A DNA stretch of 64,000 nucleotides from Maratus speciosus. Its lineage: Eukaryota > Arthropoda > Arachnida > Araneae > Salticidae. The translations under genes and the position numbers were made by a program. This document shows, piece after piece, positions 23,930 to 35,030 of this stretch; position 1 is the first letter of the stretch, and each line of letters begins with the position of its first letter. The stretch covers positions 595,149,581-595,213,580 of the forward strand of contig OZ010789.1 in the NCBI GenBank assembly GCA_963932465.1, given 5' to 3'. Below the pieces are notes generated by a model. That model searched no databases. It saw nothing but the letters and a program-made list of their open reading frames with translations, and was not told the DNA's origin.

Positions 23930-24290
23930 TTATGCACAGATGTCATCTGCGCACCACGTTGGCGCGATTTTATTCTGATGCCAATGTCATATACGCACCG
24001 GGTTATTTAACTGGCACCAAAGTGTCGTTATTTTGCTTGATGGTAACCTAGATGTTGTTGTTTATGTATTAATAAATTGTTTATTTACTTTTATTTTCTT
24101 TTTTTAAATTATATAAAATGTTTTGTTCTATAGTTATTAATTATTTTTTTTTTTATTTATTGTTATTTCCTTTTTAAAAATATATAGGTAACTGGTATTC
24201 GAAAACGAAGTTTTCGCCAAATTGGTGTCAGAAACAAATCGTGCCAACGTGGTGCGTATGTGACATCTGTGCCAAAAAGGTTTATATTTA
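23930..24290. mobile_element. Foldback element with GCACAGATGTCA arms
   Basis: GCACAGATGTCATCTGCGCA then CCACGTTGGC (about 23936) is mirrored by GCCAACGTGGTGCG then TATGTGACATCTGTGC (about 24242-24273). A further partial unit, CCAATGTCATATACGCACC, lies just inside the left arm. Exact ends are unclear. Sequence right of it (TTCATCGGGTTTG) resembles the repeat near 5870 in inverted form. Confidence 0.6.
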
Positions 24291-24439
24291 TTTATAAAAA
24301 ATAAACATAAACGTTCATCGGGTTTGTAATAAATTATCAGGTTTGTAACTTTTTTTAACAAATCTCACTTTCTGAAGCCAAAACTGCATAAAGGTTTTTT
24401 AAAAAAAACGCCAATGCAAAGTAATGTTGTTAAAATACA

Positions 24440-24580
24440 GTGAAATTAGTTAAAAACGCGTATTTTAAATGAAGTGAATAAAATCTTTATATTTTAAATG
24501 AAATGAATGCAAGATGAATATAGTATGGAAAAAAATATTTTCAATTTATCACCTGCGCTTGTCTAACTTAAAAGTATCAA
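24440..24580. mobile_element. MITE fragment of the TTAGCCGGG family
   Basis: TTTTAAATGAAATGAATGCAA followed by TTTATCACCTGCGCTTGTC resembles the right half of the element at 3324-3643 and, inverted, the left end at 47425. The other end is missing. Confidence 0.4.
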
Positions 24581-24769
24581 TATTGCAATTGGTACATGCT
24601 ATTCAAAATGAAACAATTATGTTATAACCACTCTTCGTGCAAGAAAAATGACCAATAATTCGTATTCAGATACACAGGCAAGGTTGACGTCAAACAAGAG
24701 TAATAATAACAGCAACATTGTTATAACGGACGGGAGTTATAATAGCTAAGTATTAAGGGCTTTAAGCAC

Positions 24770-24850
24770 ACATACAACACAAGCAGTTTTTTACATATGT
24801 TTCGGGTGAAGCTCGATCATCAGTGTGCTAATTATTCATACAAGCAACCG
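24770..24850 (-). mobile_element. Penelope-like 3' tail fragment
   Basis: On the minus strand CACTGATGATCGAGCTTCAC then CCGAAACATATG resembles the stereotyped 3' end of Penelope-like elements, where a GATGATG stretch precedes a CGAAACG word. The units at 43.0-45.2 kb have the same arrangement. No coding part is left. Confidence 0.35.
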
Positions 24851-24907
24851 TTACATAAACAAAAGTTTAAAATTTAAATGTAAATATATGCAATCTCGCA
24901 TTCTGCT

Positions 24908-24978
24908 CCCCCCCCCCCCCCCAAAAAAAAAAAATAAAAATAAATAAATAAAAAATAAAAATAAATTAAAAATAAAAC
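24908..24978. repeat. Homopolymer C and A tract with (AAAT)n
   Basis: A run of about 14 C is followed by a run of A and then AAATAAATAAATAAAA-type repeats. Assembly length here is likely to be uncertain. Confidence 0.8.
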
Positions 24979-25083
24979 GTTACAGCAATGCAATTTAATT
25001 GGAGTTAAGCAAAGCTTTTTAAAATACGATATTGGTTGAAAACCAAATTACGGAATATTCCTATAATATTTGAATTAATCACG

Positions 25084-25395
25084 GTACATTTTTTTTAGCC
25101 CGGTTCAGATTTTGCCAAGAGTGTTTTATTTTTATTTTTTGTCAAAAGCCGTCTTTTTCCCCCGCAAGTGTAACTTGTGTTGATGTTGAAATAAATGTTT
25201 TGACTTATGCTATTATCTCTTCTTATTATTTTTATTTATTTACTTATTATTTTTTTTAATTAAATGAATCAAATTGTGTTTATAAATTTATTTAATGTGT
25301 GTATTTTAAATTAAAAGAATGCATTACGAAAGATGGCGATAAGAACAATATTTGACGATTTGTCAATTGCGCTCACCTAAATGCTTTATAACCAT
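25084..25395. mobile_element. MITE of the TTAGCCGGG family, copy 2
   Basis: Left GGTACATTTTTTTTAGCCCG and right GCGCTCACCTAAATGC then TTTATAACC correspond to the ends of 3324-3643. The interior shares the TTTATTTATTTACTTATT tract and a CGATAAGAACAATATTTGACG-type stretch near the right end. More eroded than copy 1; no target duplication visible. Confidence 0.5.
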
Positions 25396-26133
25396 GTGTT
25401 TAATTCCCTTCATGGAATTTCATTGCTACATGGACTTTGCTTTTTTAAAAAAGCTTGACGAAATTCGAGATTAACAAAGTGAGATTTTTTGTCAAATGAT
25501 ATAAACGACCATGAAAATAAAGCTGAAGAATTATTATACTGGTTTATGAATGTATTTTAAAAAATGCAAAAATGTCGGTATGAAACAGCGAATAAGTTGT
25601 CCGAAAGTACTTGTAAATATGTTCCTTTTCTAGGCTATTCTATCTCTTGCCAGGGCCCTTAACAGAGGAAAGAGCTGGTTTAAAATTGATATGATTTTTT
25701 TTTCAGGTTCACTAATCTAGATATTTCATCATTTGAATTAGTAACCACTATATGGCCAATAAAAGATAGTATCTCATTTTCTTTACTTGCAACAAGCCCT
25801 CTGAGGGAAGCCCTAGTATAAGTACAATAACGGGGGTAAGACGAAAATCCATTGTTTTTATTAAAATACACTAACAATACGCCAAAACATACAAGACTAG
25901 TTTTTACAATGTAATACAATTGTTAATAATATAAAGCAAAATAAATTCAGTGGCTTTTTTACGTGGTGTAGCGAAATGTTTATGTACAATATAGTGTAAT
26001 GATGTTAATAAGTATTCAGGAGATGCAAAGATGTGAGTCCCGTTTATTAATGGCAAAGATATTTTCTTAGATTGCCATCTATCAATGAACTTATGTTCAA
26101 CATTTGTGAAAAACGCATTCGACAGAAGTAGGT
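25396..26133. repeat. Dispersed repeat, relative of 5.78-6.16 kb
   Basis: The segment 25440-25660 contains GTCAAATGATATAAACGACC, ATGAAAATAAAGCTGAAGAA and TTCTAGGCTATTCTATCTC, parallel to the order seen at 5780-6160. No coding motif. The remainder up to 26133 shows nothing recognisable. Confidence 0.4.
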
Positions 26134-28626
26134 CAAAAAAGTCCTTCCGGCCAGTGCCGGGAGGAAGAGGTAGCTTTCATATTCCTTATTTTAAAAAAGC
26201 AACTTATATCATTCAAACACACGAAGCTCAATTTAGTGGAAAACGAATATAGGAGATTCAACACTAATTTTTATCAATATAATGAATGAGAATTTCGCGA
26301 AATTAGTCAGCTTTATCCAAGCTGCTTTTCTTTAAAGTAACTTATATTTGACTTCCAAATTCGGCGATTTCTTAAAGTGCCTGCCATGTTAAGACAACAT
26401 GGTGGATGTGGCTAACCAGTGAACTTGGTCGAGATCTTAGTAATTGCTGTGCACATGCTCATTCACATCGGAATCGGTTGATATATACGAGTGCTGTCGC
26501 ATGCAAAAAATCAGATTTTTCAAAATGTCACCCACAATAGAAATTGAAACTGCTATATCTGAGCCATTTTTTAAGGCAAAGAAAAACAAAAAATGCTCCT
26601 GAATCCTTATATCAAGGTCAAATACTTAAGAAAGAAACCTTTTTCAATTTCTAATTTTTTTGCACCTCACTTTAAATATATATATGTTTTTTTATTTAAT
26701 GGCCGCCATTTTCAAACAAGATGGCTGATGAATCTGGCCAGCGAACTTGGTCGAGGTAATGATGTGTACTTTCCAATCGAAATAGGCGAATAGGTGTGTT
26801 ATCGCGTGACAAATACAAGATCGTTTCAAAATGTTAGCCATGCTAGAAATTCAAAATGCTATAATTCAAACATTTTTTAAGATATAAACAAAAGAACAAA
26901 TATTCAGAAACAAAAACTGCTCCGGAATCTTTGTATAAAGGCCAAACACATAAAAAAAATATTTTCATTTTCCAATTTTTTAATACCTCATTTTAAATTC
27001 CAAATTTAATTTATTTTTAAATGGCAACCCTTTTGAAACAAGATGGCGAATGAAGCTGGCCAACGAACTCGGTCGAGACATTGGTATGTACTATGCACAG
27101 ACCAAGTTACATACAAATCGGTTCATAAATAAGCCTGTTTTCGCGTGACAAAAATCAGGTCGTTTTAAAATGTCAGCCACAATAGAAAATCAAAATGCTA
27201 TTACTCAGCCATTTTTTTTTAGATATAGACGAAAAAAAACTGTTCCAGAATCTTTGTATTAAGGTCAAACACATACGAAAAAAATCTTTTTCATTTTCCA
27301 ATTTTTTGGTATCTCATTTTAATTTTTTTATTTTTTAAATTTTTTAAATGGCCGCCATTTTGAAACTAGATGGCGGATGAAGCTGGCCAACGAACTCGGT
27401 CGAAATATTTGTATGTACTATGACACACCAAGGTACATCCAAATCGGTTCATAAATACGCCTGTTACTACGTGACAAAAATCAGGACGTTTCAAAATGTC
27501 AGCCACGCTAGAAATTCAAAATGCTATATCTCACCATTTCTTAAGATATAGACGAAACAAAAACTGCTCCCGAATCTTTTTATTAAGGTCAAACACATAA
27601 GAAGAAAATATATTTTCAATTTTCAATTTTTTGGTACCACATTTCAAATTTAAATTTTTCTTAAAAATTTAAATGGCCGCCATTTTTAAACAAGATGGCG
27701 GATGAAGCTGGCCAACGAACCCGGTCGAGACATTGGTATGTACTATGTATAAACGAAGTTACATCCAAATCGGTTCATAAATACGCCTTTTATCGCGTGA
27801 CAAAATTCAGGACGTTTCAAAATGTCAGCCACGCTAGAAATTCAAAATGCTGCAACTCAGCCATTTTTTAAGATATAGACGAAACAAAAACTCCTCCGAA
27901 ATCTTTGTATAAAGGTCAAATATATAAGAAAAAAATATTTTTCCAATTTCAATTGTTTGGTACCACATTTCAAATTTTAAATTTTTTTAAAAATTTTAAA
28001 TGGCCGCCATTTTGAAACAAAACGGCGGATGAAGCTGGCCAACGAACTCGGTCGAGACATTCGTATGTACTATGTACGCACCGAATTACATCGAAATCGG
28101 TTCTTAAATGCACCTTTTATCGCGTGACAAAATTCAGGACGTTTCAAAATGCCAGCCACGCTAGAAATTAAAAATGCTATAACTCAGCCATTTTTCAAAA
28201 TATAGACGAAACAAAAACTGCTCCCGAATTTTTTTATCAAGGTCAAACACATAAGAAGAAAATATATTTTCAATTTTTAATTTTTTGGTACCACATTTCT
28301 AATTTTACATTTTTTCATAAATTTTAAATGGCCGCCATTTTGAAACAAAATGGCGGATGAAGCTGGCCAACGAACTCTGTCGAGACATTGGTATGCACTA
28401 TGTAAACACCGAATTACGAATTACATCGAAATCGGTTCATAATTACGAGAATTAGAGTGTGACATAGGTCAGATATATATATACATATATACATATCAAT
28501 TTTGAACGGAGGGTGGTTTCGGGGTCTGGGTGTCATGATCGATGAAAATATACCAAAATTTTTTGAAATCGCTTTCCTCCGAACGGCTGCAATAGGTAGC
28601 TTTTTGTAATGAAAGCTACCTAAAAC
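26134..28626. mobile_element. Seven-unit array element, copy B
   Basis: Collinear with copy A (13903-16384). It starts near GTCCTTCCGGCCAGTGCCGG, with AGGTAGCTTTCAT at about 26168. It ends ATGAAAGCTACCT at about 28621, so a 13-bp terminal inverted repeat is intact here. The end also folds on itself (GGTAGCTTTTTGTAATGAAAGCTACC). Unit cores lie near 26386, 26701, 27021, 27348, 27674, 28000 and 28328. Several cores are less eroded than in copy A, for example ACAAGATGGCGGATG at 27690. No coding capacity; transposon class unknown. Confidence 0.7.
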
Positions 28627-28639
28627 AGTTTTATAAATA

Positions 28640-29350
28640 TTAAATAAGTGAATTATCACGTTTTAATTAATCGTAAAACCAAAAATGTCCAAGACGTGAA
28701 TCGAAACCGGATCATTGGATTAACGCTCTAATGAACATTTCCATGTGACTCACGTTACCATTTGACACATTTTTTTCAAAATTAAATCTCTATATATCGA
28801 AGAAATATCACGTTTGCTTTTAAAAATGTTCTTCATAGATATCTGTGGCACAATAAGAGACTAAGAATAACAATGTAATAAATTTTTAAATGAACAGGTG
28901 GTATGCAGACCCTAATTTGGTACTGTGACTCACATTACAAAAAAAAAAAAAAGTAAGTCAAGTTTTATGGGTTAATGAAGACCTAGAATTTCTCCTCACT
29001 TATCACAACACAGTAAAAAAGAAGTATTTCAAAGAGTACAACACACATTCAACTTATGATATACACAAAAATAATATTGTTTTAATAGTAATTAATTATA
29101 TCAATCAAAATTTTGAGTGTGACTAACGTTACATGGTATTTTGACTCACATTACATTTCCCTTTTTAGCCATTAATCATTTCAGGTGCAAGCAATTGCGT
29201 TTCTGTAATGTTGAACTCACACCGGAATATTCGAAAAATTTTGTTTCAAAATATAAAAAAGCATTTTTTTTTATTTTTTCCACCAAAGTTAGAAAGATAA
29301 ATTTTAATTAAATGTTTCTGGTGCAAATCTTGATTAAAATTAAGTGGGAT
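28640..29350. repeat. Region with recurring TGTGACTCACRTTAC motif
   Basis: TGTGACTCACGTTAC (28744), TGTGACTCACATTAC (28924), GTGTGACTAACGTTACA (29117) and TTGACTCACATTACA (29141) lie in otherwise unrelated AT-rich sequence, all in the same orientation. Three contain TGACTCA, the AP-1 consensus. I see no coding sequence or clear element ends. Confidence 0.5.
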
Positions 29351-29399
29351 AATGTATATGCCCCCGCCCCTCAAGGGTCTACACTATAGTTCCCATGTT

Positions 29400-29545
29400 A
29401 TGTGGAATTGCCATAATGTACTACAATTTGAGCTACGAGGAAGATACCCAGCCTGGCAACTCTCACTCACATATGCCGGAAAGGCTGCAACCACAGGAAA
29501 TGATGGAAATTTCTACATGGGCACACAACCCTGCAGCAAAACAGG
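29400..29545 (-). mobile_element. Diverged tRNA-derived SINE
   Basis: GATACCCAGCCTGGCAACTC and the following GGAAAGGCTGCAACCAC, GATGGAAATTTC match in order the leader of the SINE copies at 45.9-46.7 kb (GATACCCAGCCTGGAACTTC and onward). Next to it, on the minus strand, CGTAGCTCAAATTGTAGTAC resembles a pol III A box. The B box is not recognisable, so the copy is old. Confidence 0.5.
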
Positions 29546-30002
29546 AGACGCAAATAATGCACATCATAGTTGGAAACATACGTATAATTTTAATTAATTT
29601 TTCAATTAATTTTCAGCAATGAAAGTGCGCCCGAATTGTTGGTTTTACGCTTAGTTAGCAATGTAAATACGTGAATTATCACGTATTTACTTTTCATCAA
29701 TTTCTTGAGTAATTTCACCGCTAATGCATTGAAAAATTAATTAAAATGATACATACAGTTTTAAGAAATGACCCAGATAGACAACAGAATGAATTAAATA
29801 AAAGCATCTAAAAATAGTGTGTGAGAATTCGTTGAACAGTTCATTTGTAAAACTGACAGTGAAATATATTTTGTCTTTGAAAAAACATTTTGTTCTTTGT
29901 TTACAAAGTGTCATCTCATTAAAAATGTTATTTTCATCTTCGAGATATTAGAAATGACAGAAAGCATGAATTCAAAATTATGATAATAAACATAAAAAAA
30001 CA

Positions 30003-30520
30003 CTTGGTCATCGAAAAATAATCCCTAGATTTAAAATAACCATAACATCGGAACCTTTTATGTTAAATGAGTAATTCTGTCATTACACGATAACTGGTGA
30101 ACGCAAGTTTGGTTTTAGTTCACCAGATTCCGTTTCCGTGTCTGTGTTATGCGCGGATTAGTTGCGAAGTCTTCAAGGTCAGGCGACGCTTTGTTATCAG
30201 GAGAAGTTTGACCTGGATAAGTTCTCCGAAAAAGCCGCTGTACACTGACTATTGACTTTGACTCCGCATACCAAATCACGCTCTGTGCGTTTTGTTGCAC
30301 GGTTGACATCTTACTGAGCAGCGGCAGTCTGGCGTGTCAGCTGACCTTGACGACTGCGCAACTAATCTGCGCATAACACAGACACCAAAGCGAATTCTGG
30401 TGAACTAAATCCAAACTTGCGTTCACCATTTATAGTGTAGTGAAAGAATTACTCATTTAACATAAAAGGTTTTGATGTTATGACTTTTTTAAATCTAGGC
30501 ATTATTTTTCGATGACCCTG
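30003..30520. mobile_element. Foldback MITE with GGTCATCGAAAAATAAT termini
   Basis: The left end GGTCATCGAAAAATAATCCC, AATGAGTAATTC, GGTGAACGCAAGTTTGG and GTCTGTGTTATGCGC is mirrored in order on the right, ending ATTATTTTTCGATGACCCTG before TA. Arms are about 150 bp or more. The left outermost bases are mutated (ACTTGG in place of CAGGG). CAGGGT termini and a TA flank resemble the MITE at 19726. The frame in it reflects the palindrome and is not a gene. Confidence 0.75.
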
Positions 30521-30784
30521 TATTATTTCCTATAACCTGAATTTAATATTATTCGACATATTGTACATTTATAAATGCAAAAGTGGAAGTTAGAGAAACA
30601 AAGAAAATAATAGCTTTTTATATCTCCACAGATGCATCTTTTTAAAATATAAAATAAATGAAACGTAATTTCAATGAATGATATTTCATATGTCAAAATA
30701 TTTTTATAGAAATCAACTGACACATGGAGTTAAGTTGATGAAAATGAAATGAAGAGGTATTAAGAATTATGGTGTAGATTTTTA

Positions 30785-31440
30785 AACTTAGTTAACTTCA
30801 TTAAAGATTAAGTAAAATAATGCGATAAAGTGATAAAATATCATTTATTAAGATTGACGATCGTTTCGTCGCACCAACGGCGACATTTTCAAATTCATAC
30901 ACGATAGAAAATATTTTCACATAATTTAAAAATAATAAACATAGTAAATAATGTCAAGAGACATGATGCATAATGAAATATTGTAAACATAAAATAAATT
31001 AAAATTAAATTAGTTATTTGTGAACGTGGATTAGTTTTCATATAATTTAACAAAACAATAACATGGTAAATAATGTCACGAGACAACATGCATAATGAAA
31101 AATATTGCAAAACATAAAACAAAATATAAAATTATCTTGCTATTTGCGAGCGTGGATTAATTTTTACTATTGGTACTAAAATTATATAGCATCTCTTTCC
31201 AAATTTTAGGTAAATCTAGGGACACTGAATCATTGCAAATATTCTTGTTGCGTAAAAATATCTCTATTGATTCTCGGATTATGGATGGTAAATAAAATCT
31301 TGATGTGTAAATTAACTTGCTATCTTTAAAATCGATCCGTAACGGTTCTTCGTTGCATAATCTGGACAAAGCTGTGGTTCTTCTGTTTTGGGTGATTGGG
31401 ATTGGGAGAAGCAATTTCTGAATATTTATGGAAAATATTT
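30785..31440 (-). mobile_element. Penelope-like element, 3' fragment
   Basis: The minus strand carries a C-terminal coding fragment (separate entry), then an untranslated tail that ends with GTCGCCGTTGGTGCGACGAA then ACGATCG, comparable to the CGAAACG tail signature of Penelope-like elements. The tail has a tandem duplication of about 122 bp: GTAAATAATGTCAAGAGACA (about 30945) and GTAAATAATGTCACGAGACA (about 31067). The RT and most of the endonuclease are absent, so the copy is 5'-truncated. Confidence 0.55.
31157..31414 (-). pseudogene. C-terminal end of a Penelope-like protein
   Basis: The 85-codon frame contains RRTTALSRLCNEEPLRIDF, then LIYTSRFYLPSIIRESIEIF, then a stretch ending SLDLPKIWKEML. 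The pattern of an aromatic residue, R, ESIEI, a short N-rich linker, L and W is what follows the GIY-YIG domain in Penelope-like proteins. The catalytic domains are not present. The match rests on pattern recall, so family assignment is moderate. Tail features next to it support it. Confidence 0.5.
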
Positions 31441-33236
31441 TATTGGAAAGTTTATAGTTTGTTAGTCCTAAATGGTAATTACAAAATTTATTGAATTAAT
31501 TCTTTTAACATATAAAATCTTTCACATGTAGTACATAAATTATTTTATAATACTTCATTCCAATAAACTTCAAACATTGGGGAGCCGCAATTCCCCAAAA
31601 GAAAAATAATCAAGTTATAAAGCTAAATTTTATTATATATCAATATCAGGCTTGACAAATATGCTATTATAGGAACGGAAAATATGTTCTAAAACCTCAA
31701 GCAGAAATACTTTACATGTTTTAAAATTCATAAACATTGTTATCTTTAAATTAAGTTTCAGACACTGTTTTGTTAGAATCCACAATGAGAATAATTATAA
31801 ATTGGTGGAAAGAACGTTTTCTGTCAACAGAGACAAGTAGATTTTGCTGCAAAAACAGCTAAAGGCGTTTCCCGATCAAAGTTTCTTGATAATAAAAGTA
31901 TAATTTAAAAAGATATTTGGAAGGTTTCTAAAAGATATTTCTTCTAAATTTACGGTTTCTAAATTAAAAATACACATTCTAACACGAGTTTTTTTTATAT
32001 TTGAGTTATATATATAGAATTGCAAAATGATATTGCTAGCTTTAACATGTAATTTAGATCAAATTTTATTACATACTTTATTTGAATAAATAATGTTTGG
32101 AACAGGGCAAAAATACAAGTAAAAATACCACTAATTTTGAAAGAATAATTTATTTACCTTACAAACAAGGAAGGATACTTGAAGAATTATTCATCAAGTG
32201 TGATTTAATTATCTAAGATTCTTAGATCTAAGTTCAAATAGCGAAAATCTTATTAAAAAATGAGAATATGTTGTGAAAGATATATTGCGCATAAAATCGA
32301 AATTGCTCTTGAAATAAAAACATATATACTAGAATTTATTCAGTAAACATAACTGCCATTTTTCTAATGTTCGACTTATCAATTTTAGATTAGGCATTCA
32401 ATTGATTCAATGTCTTAAAAAAACTCGTAGCTACTTTGTTTCAGATTAATATTACGAGCGCTATAATTTATATCGATTTTCTGTTCACGCGGTGCGTGGT
32501 GGAATTTCATGATGTTTATATTGATTAAAACACCAATATTTTAATATAATATAATATGATATGGTTTTCATTTGCAAAATACGTTTAAAAAATTCTTACA
32601 AGATCTAAAATGTTATAAGTAAAATGCTGACGGAATGCCATTGTTATGTTTAAGTATTATACAGGAAAATATTCACGAGATAAAAATCATTCTATTCAAT
32701 AACATATTCTTTATGACTTTGTGTATACATTATGAGTCACATTTAAATATATTATGTTCCTGAAAATAATATTTCCCCATTAATCAAACGTATTAATTTT
32801 CACGTAGATTTATCCTACTAAATATGTTATTTCAAAACTTCAATAATATTCATGCAAATCCTATCTAATAAATCATACAATAATTAAATTCCTTTCGTAA
32901 ATTTGTTTTGTAAATGCACATTCACACACGGAATACTAATCGCACTTTCTCTGTAATAACCTATCATTAGAAAGCGATGATTTAAATCCTTGTTATAAAT
33001 TTCCTCTCGTAACGCATGCTTTCGTTAGTGTTGCGTCAGAATAAATCAAACTTCTAACTATACGGATTATGTTAATCGTAACTTAAACATTAATTTAAGT
33101 GTATGATGTATGGAGATCTAAAGAAATATAAATTGTAGTTTTCTTGAAATATCTTTTTAAAATAGGAAAAGTACATTACATAGTTTGAAGTGACTCAGAA
33201 AACTTTTCTTTATCATTTGCTTGCAGCGCATGCTAA
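31441..33236. other. Gene-less stretch
   Basis: AT-rich DNA, no coding motif on either strand and no inverted repeat that I could recognise. Confidence 0.45.
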
Positions 33237-33364
33237 TACAGGGCTATTACAAATGCTGGACCCGAATTAAAAAGATCATATTTTTGAAACAATTGCACAT
33301 ATTACAATAAGTGATACATGATTTTAAAGAGAAATATACTAAGTTTTTTTTTCAGTTACGAATG

Positions 33365-33439
33365 TTAGATGTGTGACCCTTTTGTTACACGACATACATC
33401 CAATCTGTAATCGAATTCGTTCCAAACATTTTGTAGCAT
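33365..33439 (-). pseudogene. Transposase C-terminus, left arm
   Basis: Minus-strand reading MLQNVWNEFDYRLDVCRVTK then GSHI and stop. It is homologous to the right-arm fragment with several replacements. The VW-E-DYR-D-CR-T-G-H pattern is typical of the C-terminal end of one Tc1/mariner group. Stops two residues earlier than the right-arm copy. Confidence 0.5.
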
Positions 33440-33600
33440 CACTCTGTCAATAGTTCTGAAAACTTCACAAATGTGTTCTATATGTTCGAAACACTTTGTT
33501 TTCAATTAGTGTCTCAATTGGTGTTACATAAACAATGTCTTTGACACTGTCACAACTTAATGAACGCACTTGTGCAGAATTAACAATCATTTACAGAGTG

Positions 33601-33684
33601 ATGCTACAAAATGTCTGGGACGAACTGGATTACAGATTGGACGTATGCCATGTAACAAGAGGATCACACATGGAACATTTGTAG
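33601..33684 (+). pseudogene. Transposase C-terminus, right arm
   Basis: Plus-strand reading MLQNVWDELDYRLDVCHVTR then GSHMEHL and stop TAG at 33682-33684. This ending (VW-ELDYR-DVC-VTRG-HIEHL) is characteristic of a Tc1/mariner transposase C-terminus. The ATG is simply an internal Met codon. The DDE/D core is absent. Confidence 0.55.
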
Positions 33685-34464
33685 CTGAAAGAAACTTGGT
33701 ATATTTCTTTTTAAATTCATATATCTCTTATTTTAATATGCACAGTAGTTTCGAAAATATGATTTTTTTAATTCGGGTCCAACATTTGTAATAGCCCTGT
33801 ATATACGTGTCATAATACTTATGTTAAATAAATTTATGCTTTAAAAATTAAAAAGTTACAACCACAGTTAAATTCCGAAGTAAAAAAGAGAAAATGTTAT
33901 AGTGAATTATCTGTTATGTACATCGAGCGAAGTGTCATTAATTATAGAAGATTTTTATGTTGCATGAGTCAAATTATCTGTAATACACTTGTCTCCAAAA
34001 TTTAAGGAACAGTGAACGGATGCTTTCGATTGCACAAGGTTTGTCGAATATCTACCAAAATCCTTGACAATCTTTCCTCGGACTTCAAAGATGTAAAGAA
34101 CATGTTTGACTTCACATTTTTGAGTAAAGATTTAGTAGCGGGAAACTATTAGGAGGCCTAATATAAATATAATAATAAAATGTTTGCGATAAAACACATA
34201 AGAGAATATGCTCAAAATGGTCTGTCAATGTTGCAAATGACTATGCGGGTCCTGTCTAACGGTCGCGAGTCTTTGTGTAAGCAGAGCACGCATATTCGTG
34301 AAGACGCTGACATTTCTGTGAAAAATTCAAATGTGTTTTGTTTATTGCATACAGAGTTTTCAATCAAATTTAACACCATTTTCTGAAAACTTGAAAAAGA
34401 ACAGTAGAAACAGTATACTGCGTCTAAAACATGAATCTATTGAATATCTGATGAAATATATGTC

Positions 34465-34492
34465 ATACTAATGCCCATATGGGCATTAGTAT
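34465..34492. repeat. Perfect 28-bp palindrome
   Basis: ATACTAATGCCCAT is followed immediately by its exact reverse complement. The relative at 59.9 kb lacks it at the corresponding place, so it appears to be an insertion or local duplication specific to this copy. Confidence 0.8.
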
Positions 34493-34577
34493 TAAATAAT
34501 TTGTAACGACACACGCGTGAAAAATAATCCAAAATTTGTATTTCATAATTTGGTAGTCAGCAGTTTTGGACAACCTA

Positions 34578-35030
34578 CCGGGTGTCTCAAAAATGACTGT
34601 TCTATTTTAAAATTCCATTACTCGCAAACGGTGACAGATATTAAAAGAATTCTTGCAGGAGTATTGTGTAAGATGTCAGGAGTTTTTATGCTGCGATTCT
34701 CAGTTTTAGTTACAGATAGCATCGATAGATCGAGCTGCAAGCAATAACCGCTAAATCCATGCTCGATTTTTCGGCAACTCTCTTCTTCCATGCGGAAAAA
34801 AGAGATTAAAATGTATTGAATGGATCCCGAAATACCAAATATCGAGTCTGGACTGAGCGCCAATTGCTCTCAGCGCCATCTATTGTTTGAAATTTGAACT
34901 AAAAACAAGAATCACAGTAAAAAACTCCGGAGATCATAGATAACCCTCCTATAAGATTTCTTTTACTTATTTGTCACCGTTTGGAAATTATTGAATTTTA
35001 AAATCGAACAGTATTTTTGGGACACCCGGT
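34578..35030. mobile_element. Nested palindromic MITE with CCGGGTGTC termini
   Basis: The termini CCGGGTGTCTCAAAAATGAC and GTATTTTTGGGACACCCGG are inverted repeats, and the arms continue through GTTCTATTTTAAAATTCCA and CAAACGGTGACA. TA is duplicated at 34576-34577 and 35031-35032. It was inserted into the centre of the foldback at 33986-35727, so it is younger than that element. CAGCGCCATCTATTG lies in its right arm. No coding capacity. Confidence 0.85.

Larger units (their letters stand above)
33239..33799. mobile_element. Foldback of a Tc1/mariner element with both arms coding
   Basis: The termini CAGGGCTATTACAAATGCTG and CAACATTTGTAATAGCCCTG are inverted repeats, with TA at 33237-33238 and 33800-33801. 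Identity extends through TGGACCCGAATTAAAAA and far inward. Each arm also carries, in opposite orientation, the last codons of the same transposase gene followed by a stop (separate entries). The element is thus two transposon 3' ends joined tail-out around a short centre. No catalytic residues are left. Confidence 0.75.

Noticed and set aside
13903..28626. CRISPR-like or piRNA-cluster-like array
   Set aside because: Units are 325 bp and diverge throughout with no short identical repeats and spacers; piRNA origin cannot be judged without small-RNA data.
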